DNA of 64,000 nt from Symsagittifera roscoffensis (lineage: Eukaryota; Xenacoelomorpha; Acoela; Convolutidae): contig NC_087065.1 in NCBI RefSeq assembly GCF_963678635.1, forward strand, positions 48,856,381-48,920,380, written 5' to 3'. Shown piece by piece: positions 1 through 8,590 of this stretch. Numbering within the stretch: position 1 is the stretch's first letter; every line of letters starts with the position of its first letter. Made by a program: the position numbers and the translations under genes. Below the pieces are notes generated by a model. That model did no database searches and had not been told where the DNA came from. It was given only the letters and a program-made list of their open reading frames with translations.

Positions 1-19
1 TAGACGACATGTTGGAGGC

Positions 20-837
20 ATGCCGCTGTTAACTGATCTGAGTTTGGCTATGAGAACCGATCCCTTGGCGCTGATCAGAGGAGTCACGGAGTTCGTGACA
101 GTGATCTATGGACCAGCAGTCACGTTTGCGTTCCCTGACGTTAAAGTGGAAGCATATAGGAGGTCGGTGCTGCACCTCAACCTCATATCGGCAGTGGACG
201 GTAGTACACTGAACTGGTGTGAGCAGCACACATTACGGGAGCTCATGAGTGAAGATCTGTTATTTGCGAAAACACGGAGCCAGAGATGACAGTCATCAAT
301 TTTGACGATCACTTCCGTGATCGCATGGGAGAAGTAGAAAGGGGACACATCGAGGTGTTTCCAAAGCTTTGGAATCTGAGACCCTATGATAAAACGAATG
401 GTGAATTAACCAGAGTGCCTCGTCTCACTGCAGCATATCACAAAGTGAGAGAAGAGACGAAAGACTGGGGCGATTACAAGAAGCTGCCGGAGGCAATCCC
501 TGAATTCCCTCTGATAAGAAGGATGTTGCTCGGAGCAGTCTCCGTGGTACAAACTCCTAGGTTGAGAGCATTCGAAACCAATGAAAGGAGAGTAGGGAAT
601 TTCGTGGGAACGATGGATGCATACTTTGTAGGGAGAAATGCCGCCGTGTTACAATACACACGATTTGCATACACGGATCAAGCGACGAGAAGGCGAATAA
701 GCAACGCCGTTACTCCCAAGCCTGGAAGATTTGATGAGGAATGGAAGGGATTAGGCTTAGCTTCAATGAGGATGAGAGGCAGGACCGAATTGCCTGAAGC
801 CTCATTAATCCTGACTAGTGTAAAACGGAGAAGATAA
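20..837 (+). pseudogene. ORF3 middle segment, element A (broken)
   Basis: Two overlapping frames (20-289 and 286-837) correspond to the block just after the SGNH-like domains in ORF3. The first frame holds the region most conserved among A, B, C and D: a GPAVTFAFPD-like stretch, AYRxSV, and a D-x-S/T-x-LNW motif. The first frame ends at a TGA that overlaps an ATG (ATGA, 286-289). In element C the same two blocks are one continuous frame, so an indel in the AAAA run near 270 has split it. B has the same break, so it predates the A/B split. The second frame ends at 837, after a 2.47 kb deletion removed the following part. Function unknown. Confidence 0.7.
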
Positions 838-838
838 A

Positions 839-2440
839 GTGGAATTGCCTGGCTGGGGACCAGAAGACTGGGTCAAACCTGGTAGCTGTCTGGCGGAAGT
901 CTATGGACTGGAGGGCCACGTTTGTGGAGGTCTAGACTGTGTGAAGACCCTGGAGAAACAACACAAGCGATTGACGGTATTGTTTGGAAACGTAGTGATG
1001 AATGCTAGAACAAAAACGGAAATGATAGCAGATTGCCATGGAGGAACCGAGGTGAATCTAGTGACCGCACTAGGATTTTAAAGCATGTTTGGTTCATTAG
1101 AGTCACTATTGAATCTGGAACAGAAACATGAGATGGTCACAGCCATCAGCGTAGAAGTATTCCCAGGAGTTCTGCAGACTGAGCAGAAACACATAGGAAA
1201 ATGGAGGGAAGCAATCGAGACAGAAATGAACATCAGACATAGCGAGACTTAATGTAGACCATCAGGAGCACGATATTTGTTGGGTTCAACGTTGGCTCCA
1301 ATGTGCAAGAGCAGATACCCTGTACATTTCGTAGCTGTGGACGTGAAGAGTACAAGAACGATCGTGGATCAAGCCTTCTCAGTGCCGAAAGGTGTGAGAC
1401 TGGCGAGAATGTCCGAGAAGTCATACGAATTGCTATGTAAGATGTTCTCAGCAGTTCCAGAGAGAACCAAAGAAGAATTGGAGTCAATATTAGGAAAGAA
1501 GTTCATGGGATATGTGAGCGGGAACTTCAGTGACTTCGAGAGACAGAAACAGAGAGGATCAACTGGCACAGATTACAATGCGGTAGATGAGAATGATGAG
1601 GTCCACCGAGTGATGATGGAAGTGGAACAATTACTGGAAGCTTCGGGAAAACGTAATTGGAGGAGCATCATGTTGACGCATGACGAGTTTCCTTGCCACT
1701 GCTTGCTGCAGACCTGGTGGTATCCCAAGCGTAGTAATCTGATGTTGATCTGGGACTCTGGAGAGCTGCTCTCCATGGGTTTACCAGATTCATCACAGCC
1801 CGTAACAATAGTGATAAGGGGAGTTATGATGGCGATACGATGGCTGGAAGCTCATGAGAGAGAAAATAACAGACAGGAGGCACCAACGAGAGAACAGTTG
1901 CGGAAGTTAGATTGTCTAAAAGATTTAAATCTTTTTGAGACAATGTGCAAAGTTCTAAGCATTCCGATCGAAGTGAAGAAGATATGGGCAAGAAAACGAT
2001 TGATGCCATGGTTCAGAGCTAACATGACTGCATGGTTGTACGAGTATGCGAAAAAGCATATGTCGAAGCATGGCAGAGTGTACAGTGAATATCAGCTGGA
2101 CATTGGAGCAGGAGCTTTCAAGCGAGCTCTCTTGACTCATCGGAATGCAGTGACCACCGCTGTGAAAAGAATTTCCAGGACGAGTGAACGTAGTGGAAAG
2201 GAGAAAGCAGAGATGCTGAAAGAAGATTTGGAGAGAAACGTGACGTTGTGTCTCCACAACAGCTTCTGCAGGAACAGAGAATCTAACGTGGATCCCCTAC
2301 CTTGCTGCAAACAGAGGGTAAAAGCGCATAAGTGTTGGAGGACGGCTTCCAGCAGCGTCAGGATAGCTAACGACGTGTTACAAGATACGGAGACTGAGAG
2401 TGCAGAGTCAGTATCACAGGAGGAAGAAATGGAGCATTGA
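839..2440 (+). pseudogene. ORF3 C-terminal part, element A (two nonsense codons)
   Basis: The C-terminal block of ORF3 is interrupted by TAA at 1079-1081, where B reads TAC, and by another TAA near 1250, where B reads TAT. After these it is open from 1277 to 2440. It includes a Cys-containing EGHVC..LDC stretch, a conserved PKxVRLARMS segment, and a C-terminal motif with the core LHNSFCxNRE that recurs in C and D. The end is acidic (EEEMEH) and gives the natural stop that B has lost. No transmembrane segment or known fold is recognisable. It sits directly upstream of the 3' noncoding region and polypurine tract. Confidence 0.7.
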
Positions 2441-3248
2441 CGAATGACTGAAAGACAAGATGGAAAAAGAGACGAAATTAGAAGAATTTAGAAGTTTTAG
2501 AACTTCTAAACGACGAAAAAAGAAGAAAACAAAGGAGTGATGAGGAAAAGTTAAAACTCAGAATTGTTTTATGTGTGTGAAAAACTCAAGTGAGAAACCA
2601 AGCAACCAAGTTGTAATTGAAAACTGAAACATTAAGTTGAGTTTTGAAATTGTTGCATTTATAAATTTGCATTTTGATTTTAGTTGAAGTGGCTTTAGAT
2701 ACACTCACTTACTATTTATTTAGGAAGGCTTAAATGAAGGAGTATATTTAAATATTCCAGCCTGCATGACTGTTTTTAATCAGCTAGGAGAACTGATCAC
2801 TTTGTGGTGACAGGGGAGGCTTGAGTAATCTCTCGAAGAGGGAGATTGTTTCATTGTTCTTTCTAACCACAGAGTTTCTTAGTTTTAATATTCAGGACAA
2901 TAACAAGCAAGATTTCCGAAGGGAAGAAGCATAGTAGGATAATTTTAGCTTGTTGGTTGGCAGGACTATCATGCAAGCCAACACCTTTTAAATCTAAGAG
3001 AAAAAGTTTTAATCGGGACATTGACATTGGAAGTCAGAAAATATGTTTTATCTTAGGTCATATTCTCAATGTGCAGATTGATGAAAGAATTTGAAGGCTA
3101 TAGTGATGTAGTATGATGCCATTTATATTCTGCAGTGAGTCGATGTGACGTGGATAAAAGTAATTTCGTGCATTTTGTAAATTCTGTTCGATGACACTGT
3201 AACCATTTTACGAACATTGCGTGATTCAATGAGGACATTGACCGGACT
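2441..3248 (+). other. 3' noncoding region of element A
   Basis: About 0.8 kb of AT-rich sequence between the ORF3 stop and the polypurine tract has no credible ORF. It holds one block strongly conserved with element C (2863-2892) and a looser conserved stretch just upstream (about 2795-2850). Confidence 0.6.
2863..2892 (+). promoter_or_regulatory. conserved 3' noncoding block
   Basis: This 30-nt stretch, centred on CCACAGAGTTTCTTAG, matches the reverse complement of 27475-27504 in element C at 29 of 30 positions, although the surrounding noncoding DNA has diverged. Such conservation in noncoding sequence suggests a cis-acting role (splice acceptor, RNA export or packaging). The role itself is not shown. 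Confidence 0.5.
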
Positions 3249-3262
3249 GTCCGGGGAGTATG
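3249..3262 (+). promoter_or_regulatory. polypurine tract of the A/B LTR
   Basis: GTCCGGGGAGTATG lies directly before the LTR start TGACATTC. The same position has GTCCGGAGAGTATG in element C and GTCCGGGGAGTATG in element D, each followed by an LTR beginning TGCCA. The position and G/A content fit the plus-strand primer of an LTR retroelement. Confidence 0.75.
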
Positions 3263-3578
3263 TGACATTCGACCAGAATGTGAAAAATGCAATCTCGGCA
3301 GAATTCGAAATTTTAGCAGCGAGCCTTCCGGATTGGTGATTATTAAGAATTAAGAACGTTATTGGAACGATTGGCCAAACGGTGAGGGCTGGAATATTCT
3401 GGTATTTTAAAATTTTAAAAATTCGAATTATGACGTCATATTTCTGAGAAACGTCAGAAACGGCCATTTTGGCTAAAACGAGAAAGAAAAACAGAACAGT
3501 AGTTGCGCGGACGATAAGTACGAAAAATTGTGAGAAAAAACAATAGCCGATTGCAGAAATAGCAGTGAACACTCCGAG

Positions 3579-3610
3579 TTGCAACTATTGTGTCGCTACA
3601 ATAGTTGCAA
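3579..3610 (+). promoter_or_regulatory. perfect 13-bp inverted repeat in the LTR
   Basis: TTGCAACTATTGT and ACAATAGTTGCAA are separated by GTCGCT. A second short hairpin (CCGTTG/CAACGG, about 3613-3628) follows. C and D have palindromes of different sequence at the matching place in their LTRs (49279-49297, 26707-26725, 50608-50635). It may be a transcription-factor palindrome or an RNA hairpin. Confidence 0.5.
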
Positions 3611-3644
3611 GGCCGTTGCAGACAACGGTGAAGGGTGGAGGAAA

Positions 3645-3711
3645 GCCTTCCGGATTAAGAAGAAGTCAAGATTAGCGAGCTTGATTCAGTGGATTCAAGA
3701 ATCCGGAAGGG
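3645..3711 (+). repeat. CCTTCCGGATT / AATCCGGAAGG hairpin in the LTR
   Basis: The left arm GCCTTCCGGATT (3645-3656) is complementary to AATCCGGAAGGGT starting at 3700. The same arms occur repeatedly in the leader downstream, so the LTR and leader share one repeat family. Confidence 0.55.
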
Positions 3712-3736
3712 TTTCGGGACTGAAACTTTTAACCTG

Positions 3737-3744
3737 TTATATAG
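3737..3744 (+). promoter_or_regulatory. TATA-like element in the LTR
   Basis: TTATATAG lies about 475 nt into the LTR. C has the clearer TATATAAAA at a similar depth (49213-49221, minus strand). This is a likely core promoter, inferred from position only. Confidence 0.35.
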
Positions 3745-4200
3745 ACTTTTAGCTTCTTGTCATGTCCTGATTTGATTTTAATTAACATCTAGATTCATTT
3801 TGATAAGGATGAGAAGCTAGGAGTTGGGGGAAAGGGTTGATCCATCTTCGATGGAGATGATGATTTTTATCTACTGAACAAAAACAATAGTAATATAATA
3901 AATAGTAGTAGCCCTGTTTTTAGGAGTGACCTCGTGGTCTGGGGATACTGAGACCCAGCCATGAGCTCACTATTTCTGCATGTAATCTAGTTAATTTGAG
4001 TGTTTTGACCGAAGCCGAAAGCAGTAACGTTTTTGTCGACCCGATGTTAGAAAAGACCACCGAAAAGTACTGGCTTGGTAGAGACGGTGAAAAGCATGCA
4101 AAGCTCTGTTTAGACGTTAGCCAGTCGTCTTAAGACTTAGTTTTGTTTTCCGTCGATATGTATCTTCCGGGCGAATGTTACAGTTACATAGATGTTTTTA

Positions 4201-4215
4201 TGGCGCTCCTGGGTG
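4201..4215 (+). promoter_or_regulatory. primer binding site of element B
   Basis: TGGCGCTCCTGGGTG starts with the TGG expected to pair with a tRNA CCA end. It lies 12 nt past the LTR end, and the identical 15-mer lies 12 nt past the LTR in C (48756-48770). I could not assign the tRNA. Confidence 0.65.
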
Positions 4216-4340
4216 TTATTCTTTTTTAACATCATGACCGGCAGAACCGTTAACGAGCACTCCGCGCCGAGCGGATGCTCACATTAACGCCCTTAATAGG
4301 CCTAAACCGCCGGGGCGGAAGGGTAGTTCGGAACGCGGAA

Positions 4341-4408
4341 GCCTTCCGGATTACCGTGAATAGCTTTTTAACTTAGTTAAGACCGAAAGTTCACGAATCA
4401 GGAAGGGT
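4341..4408 (+). promoter_or_regulatory. leader hairpin with conserved loop
   Basis: Outer arms are GCCTTCCGGATT (4341-4352) and AATCAGGAAGGGT (4396-4408), with an inner stem CGTGAA/TTCACG. The loop region 4361-4391 matches the reverse complement of 48583-48613 in element C at all but two of 31 positions. The C arms (ACCCTCCGT/ACGGAGGGT) are unrelated to those of B but pair perfectly. Confidence 0.6.
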
Positions 4409-6060
4409 GGGGGGGATCGGCCATTCCCTCGTTCCATGAGAGGTTTGTGACCAAAAACACTTAAAGATATATATAAAACCAAACAAAAAGTAGTATAGTA
4501 CCCAAGAAAAACCAAAAAAAACATAAAAAATAACCGAAAAAACCAAAAACAGTAAAAAAAAAAAGTAAAAAATCAGTAGAAATCATCCCCCCAGACAAGA
4601 TGTGATCCGACCCCCCGTTTGTTGTTGATAGATATATTGTTGTTACAGGCATTTATATCAGTCAGGATTGTTACGATCAGTTTTGTAGCCCGTTTGTGAG
4701 GCTTGTACTGTAGGGTTATTTGAGCATTTAAGCACGTTAATGATAAATTGCGCTCAATCCGGAAGGGTCAGCTGATTTGCGCTCAATTCGGAAGGGTCTT
4801 GGGAGAAGACTGATCCGGCAAGCAGTACAAGGAGCAACAAGAAGAGGCTCAACGACAACAACAATCGACTGTTGGGTATCGTTAACAAGTTTTGTATCCC
4901 TTTTGGTACAAAAATTAAGATAGTAATCTGTGGGGGGCTCGACAGTGCTGCACTGTAGTGACCCTTCACCGAACTGCGAATATCCGAGTTAAGCACCTTA
5001 ATTCCGATATTAAACAAACCCGGAGGGGTATAGTATTACTAATATTATTAATTATATAGCCTATATTAATAGTCTTATATCGTTTTTCAGTCAAAAACAA
5101 CGAAAACAGACCGGTTTTTAGGGTCAAAATAGCGATATTTTGATCCCCTACAAGTCGCGATTTTTGAAATATCGATATTTTTGAAACGGAAAAAAGCGCT
5201 AAGTTAGTGTGTTACATCGTAACTGCACTACCATAATAGATAGAACCGGTTAAGTTTAGTTCGAAAGTGGTTGGAACTATTTTGGTACCGAAAACCGAAA
5301 TTTCGTGATTTTTGAGAAAACAAAACACTATAAATTTAGAAAATTTTTTTGAAATTTTTGAGTTACGACAGTAAAAATAGTTGTTCGGACAACGTCCACT
5401 AGTGAATCTACAAGTTTTAAAACCCGCCACCCGAAAGCCTTCCGGGTTGCAGAGAAATCGAACTTAACGTGTTTGATTTGGTGGATTCATCAATCCGGAG
5501 GGGTACAGGTAGCATAGTTTTTCGCAAATTTTTTCAACAAAAGCGTTTTATATCGGGTCTTTTGCATTGAACTAGAAGAGTATAGGTCTTCTGAGCTCGG
5601 ATCAATAATTTTTAGGACGAAAGGACCAGATTTGCGGAAAAAGTTAGGCGGAACCTATAATAGAGAAAATTTTTGAGTTTAGAAAAGAGACGTTTTGGTT
5701 AATAACTTTGGAACTACTGAGCATATTGAGTTGATCTTGGTACCAATAGATCAAAAATTAGCTGAGCTTTCTGATAGGGACAGAAAATTTTTCGAAAAAG
5801 TAAGCGTGAAATTTTTTTGAGATTGTTTTTAGCAAATTCCTCAATTTGGAAGGGTACACCCTTCACGTTTTACAAAATTTTTTAGAAAAGCCCTTATACC
5901 CCTACCAAAAGGTAGTAGCGGTTGAATAAAGTAACTTTAGGTTGTTCTAGACGAAAAGAAAAGGCTAAAGGCACAGTAAAAGCTTAAGCGAGCCGAAATT
6001 AGGCGAGCGATAAGACCCTTCACCGTTAGTGTGAATTGTCAAATAAGAGGCTTAACTTCA

Positions 6061-6397
6061 ATCCGGAAGGGTCTAGGAAAGTAGTGCATACCCTTCCTAG
6101 TTAATTGAAAGAGCAAAATTGCATCGGAGAACTTATCTGGAGGGGTATAGGTTGAAAGAAGGTAAACTCCGAAAAGCTACTTTTACAAAACCGGAGGGCT
6201 CCCAATCCGGAGGGGTCAAAGATTTTTCAAGTTAGGAGGGGTCCGAATCCGGAGGGGTCTTATAGTTGCTAATTCGGAGGGGTCCAAATCCGGAGAGGTC
6301 TTATATTAACTAACTCAGAGGGTCCCAATCCGGAGGGGTCTAGATTCTATTAGTCCGGAAGGGTCCTATTTGTGCCAATCCGGAGGGGTATTATTTT
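6061..6397 (+). repeat. dense cluster of CCGGAGGGGT repeats
   Basis: About a dozen imperfect copies of (A)ATCCGGAGGGGTC lie on the same strand at irregular spacing of roughly 15-40 nt. Variants include TCGGAGGGGT, CCGGAGAGGT and CCGGAAGGGT. The cluster ends about 0.8 kb before gag; element C has a comparable cluster (46740-47230) about 0.8-1.2 kb before its gag. This is not a CRISPR array, because repeat and spacer sizes are irregular. Confidence 0.7.
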
Positions 6398-7179
6398 ATT
6401 AAAGGACTTAAGTAGACGAAAGAAAGACTAAAGTGAGAGGTATTAAGTTATTAGCACACAGGCTAGGTATCAGTGACTGCACTGGTAACTTGCCTTTCAA
6501 TAAGAACCAGACCAAAACAAAACAGGTCCGAACTCGGATATTCGCGACACTAAGTCTAAATTAAAAAGAGCGTGATTCATTGGTGTGGATTGTAACATAA
6601 TACGTTTTTGGGAAAAGTGACTGCCCTGAGGATTTTAGTAGGTCTAGCTCGGGCAGTCCGAAGGCAGATAGGTAACGCAGTACTCGGTGGGTGCAATAGA
6701 CGCCCACTTGAGAAAATTACTGCCTTCAAAGTTTTGTCTGTTTGGTGCAGCACCGAGCAGGGAAAGCTTTTTCTTTAAAAGACAGGTTCGACTATTGTTG
6801 TACTGCGACCGACTAAGAGTACATTACACATACGTTTTTTTTTTCATAGAGGTATTCATATTCTGACATTAAATTTATATATTTTGTTTTTTGATTTTAA
6901 ATCAACATAAACTGTGCTTGATTGGGTATTGAGTACACTATCCTTTAAATTGACCGATAACATCATAATGTGCTAGTTTTCAAATCTTACGACCGATAAT
7001 CGGTTAGTGTGAATAAATTTTATACAGACTGTACTCTGATAACATACAGGGATTCGTGGTCACTATTTAATAGAATCTTGTGAAATTTATTGTGTTGTGT
7101 CATTATTATTGTTAATAAAACTATAAGGTCTCTAGCAATCGAGTTAAGTGTATAGGCATTAAAAAGTGACAAATAGAGA

Positions 7180-8391
7180 ATGAGTCTAGAAAAGTCAAGG
7201 ATACCAAAACGAGGTAATAGCTCTAGGAAATTCATACCTGAAAAGCAAAGAAAAACGATGACCGATCCTTTTGTGGATTGGATCAAGCGATCCCGGTCCG
7301 ACAAAGGGGAGACGGTTTCAGGCAGAATGGTTAAAACGAGAAGTCAGAAGACCTCAGAGGAGCGAAAAGAACTGTTAGAAGTGGAGGTCAATACGGACCA
7401 TACCATGAACGACAACCAGGAAGAAAATGGACTGGAAGGGAGAGGCAGAAGGCTGGCGAGTGAATCTACTCCGGTAGAACAAGGCCATGATTTTGCCACT
7501 TCCACCGGGACATTGGATCGAGAGGAGATGTCGGAACTGTCCGACATCTCGACTGAAATAGCGGCAACGGGAAGATCTCCGACAGACAAGACTAAGACGG
7601 CAGGCGGGACTGGGAAACAAACAACGTCATCATCAATCTCAGAAAGAATGAAGAACACCTTCGGAAACATCTTTCCATTCAGCATGGGAGGAGGAGCAGG
7701 AAAGGACGGTGAATCCCAGGAGGAAGAGGATGAAGAGGAGCAAGGGGACTTTGGATCTCAAGTCAGCCTCAATATTTCGATCCAGGAGAATGAGGCACAC
7801 GTCGGAAGAGAGACTGGAACCATGGACAAATTTGGTGTAGTGACAACGATAAGCAAAGAGGCAAACACACCGGGCCAGTCAAAAGACTTCGCGATTAGGA
7901 CAAGTTCAGAGCCACAAACTGGAGAGAGGAGAACCAGAGGGCTAGGCAACGCGTTAGCGGATCCTGAAATAGATAATGAAAAGACGTCGAAGCAGAGAGT
8001 CAAGGCCCGGATCTCGACCAGCACGAAGCTACCTGGGACCGACAGGGTTACACCAACACTAGTGACGCCACTCGTGGATAACGGGGCAGCACTAGAGGAA
8101 GCCTTAAACAACATAGTGGACAGTTTAGGAGAACAAATTGAGCAGATGTCAATAAGGATGAGTGAACTAGAAAGAGCAGTTCACATTGAAAGAGAAAGTC
8201 TGCGGGAAGAAATAAACCGCAACAGACAAGAAGTTAGCAGGAGCGAAAAACGCTTGAAAGAAAGAACGGACGAAAATATGGCGAGGAACCTGTCGCGAAT
8301 GACAAGAGAGGCGGAACAGCGAGAGTTACGCTTAAGAGACGACATGGGGGAAGTTAAGAATTCAGCAAGAGCAGTCTCTTGGGACTCTTGA
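7180..8391 (+). CDS. gag: gag N-terminal part, element B
   Basis: This 403-residue frame starts at ATG 7180. The basic start (SRIPKRG..SRKF) matches the start of gag in element C (TKIPRLSKGSTRKF). A long acidic, Ser/Thr-rich middle (about residues 50-290) leads to a charged coiled coil (about 300-395, EQIEQMSIRMSELE and following). A frameshift near 8380 ends the frame; the true continuation runs in the next frame to TAA at 8553. The long disordered acidic N-terminus is unusual for Gypsy gag. Confidence 0.7.
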   Translation: MSLEKSRIPKRGNSSRKFIPEKQRKTMTDPFVDWIKRSRSDKGETVSGRMVKTRSQKTSEERKELLEVEVNTDHTMNDNQEENGLEGRGRRLASESTPVEQGHDFATSTGTLDREEMSELSDISTEIAATGRSPTDKTKTAGGTGKQTTSSSISERMKNTFGNIFPFSMGGGAGKDGESQEEEDEEEQGDFGSQVSLNISIQENEAHVGRETGTMDKFGVVTTISKEANTPGQSKDFAIRTSSEPQTGERRTRGLGNALADPEIDNEKTSKQRVKARISTSTKLPGTDRVTPTLVTPLVDNGAALEEALNNIVDSLGEQIEQMSIRMSELERAVHIERESLREEINRNRQEVSRSEKRLKERTDENMARNLSRMTREAEQRELRLRDDMGEVKNSARAVSWDS

Positions 8392-8542
8392 CACAAAGAT
8401 AGACGCGATGATGGAGAGGCGAACTCAGGCTATCATGGATAGGTTGGGCGGGCTACTAAGCAGCAAGAGTGGACCAAAAGAAGGAGAACCGAACTCGGGA
8501 GGTCCCAGCAGGGAACCGAGGGTGAACTTCAATGAACATCAA

Positions 8543-8566
8543 AAGAGGAAGACGTAAGAGGAAGAC
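8543..8566 (+). repeat. short direct repeat at a gag deletion
   Basis: AAGAGGAAGAC occurs at 8543-8553 and 8556-8566. About 130 gag codons present in element C (44504 to about 44130) are missing between them. A deletion between short direct repeats is the likely cause. Confidence 0.6.
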
Positions 8567-8590
8567 ACTGCTGAGAAAATCTTCAAAATC

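Larger units (their letters stand above)
1..4188 (+). mobile_element. Element A: 3' part of a giant Ty3/Gypsy-type LTR retroelement
   Basis: The first 2.4 kb is a second copy of the ORF3 3' half found in element B. Positions 1-780 match B from 20216 with a constant offset of 20215, and 839-2050 match B 23515-24750. Unlike B, this copy keeps the ORF3 C-terminus, the 3' noncoding region, the polypurine tract and an LTR ending at 4188. Compared with B it lacks about 2.47 kb (B 21022-23494) and carries nonsense codons. Its gag-pol would lie left of the window. The LTR at its end is also the 5' LTR of B. Confidence 0.85.
3263..4188 (+). repeat. LTR shared by elements A (3') and B (5')
   Basis: About 925 bp, starting TGACATTCG and ending GAATGTTACA at 4182, or after one more GTTACA repeat at 4188. 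It is preceded by a polypurine tract and followed 12 nt later by a PBS-like sequence. The last third is homologous to the LTRs of C (GAGACGGTGAAAA and GCGAATGTTACA) and D (CTTCCGGGCG). Only one LTR separates the ORF3 end of A from the leader of B. Confidence 0.8.
4216..7179 (+). other. 3 kb structured leader of element B
   Basis: There is no credible coding sequence; the only ORFs are short and low-complexity. The leader holds many copies of an AATCCGGAGGGGT-like motif and its reverse complement ACCCTTCCGGATT. Several pair up as hairpins of about 60-75 nt (4341-4408, about 4964-5027, about 5431-5506, about 6007-6070). Element C has an equally long leader with its own version of the motif. Such a length is unusual for a Gypsy element and suggests packaging, dimerisation or translation control. 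Confidence 0.6.

Noticed and set aside
3123-3584. 153-codon minus-strand frame over the A/B LTR start
   Set aside because: Antisense to the LTR, crosses the LTR boundary and the polypurine tract, hydrophobic low-complexity product; most likely chance.
4201-4215. Assignment of the priming tRNA
   Set aside because: The implied tRNA 3' end could not be matched to a specific tRNA from memory, so none is named.
4461-4652. Hydrophobic minus-strand frame in the leader
   Set aside because: Produced by an A-rich low-complexity tract; not conserved in C.
6061-6397. CRISPR-like array in the leader
   Set aside because: Repeat units are short, imperfect and irregularly spaced with no uniform spacers, and the context is a eukaryotic retroelement leader.
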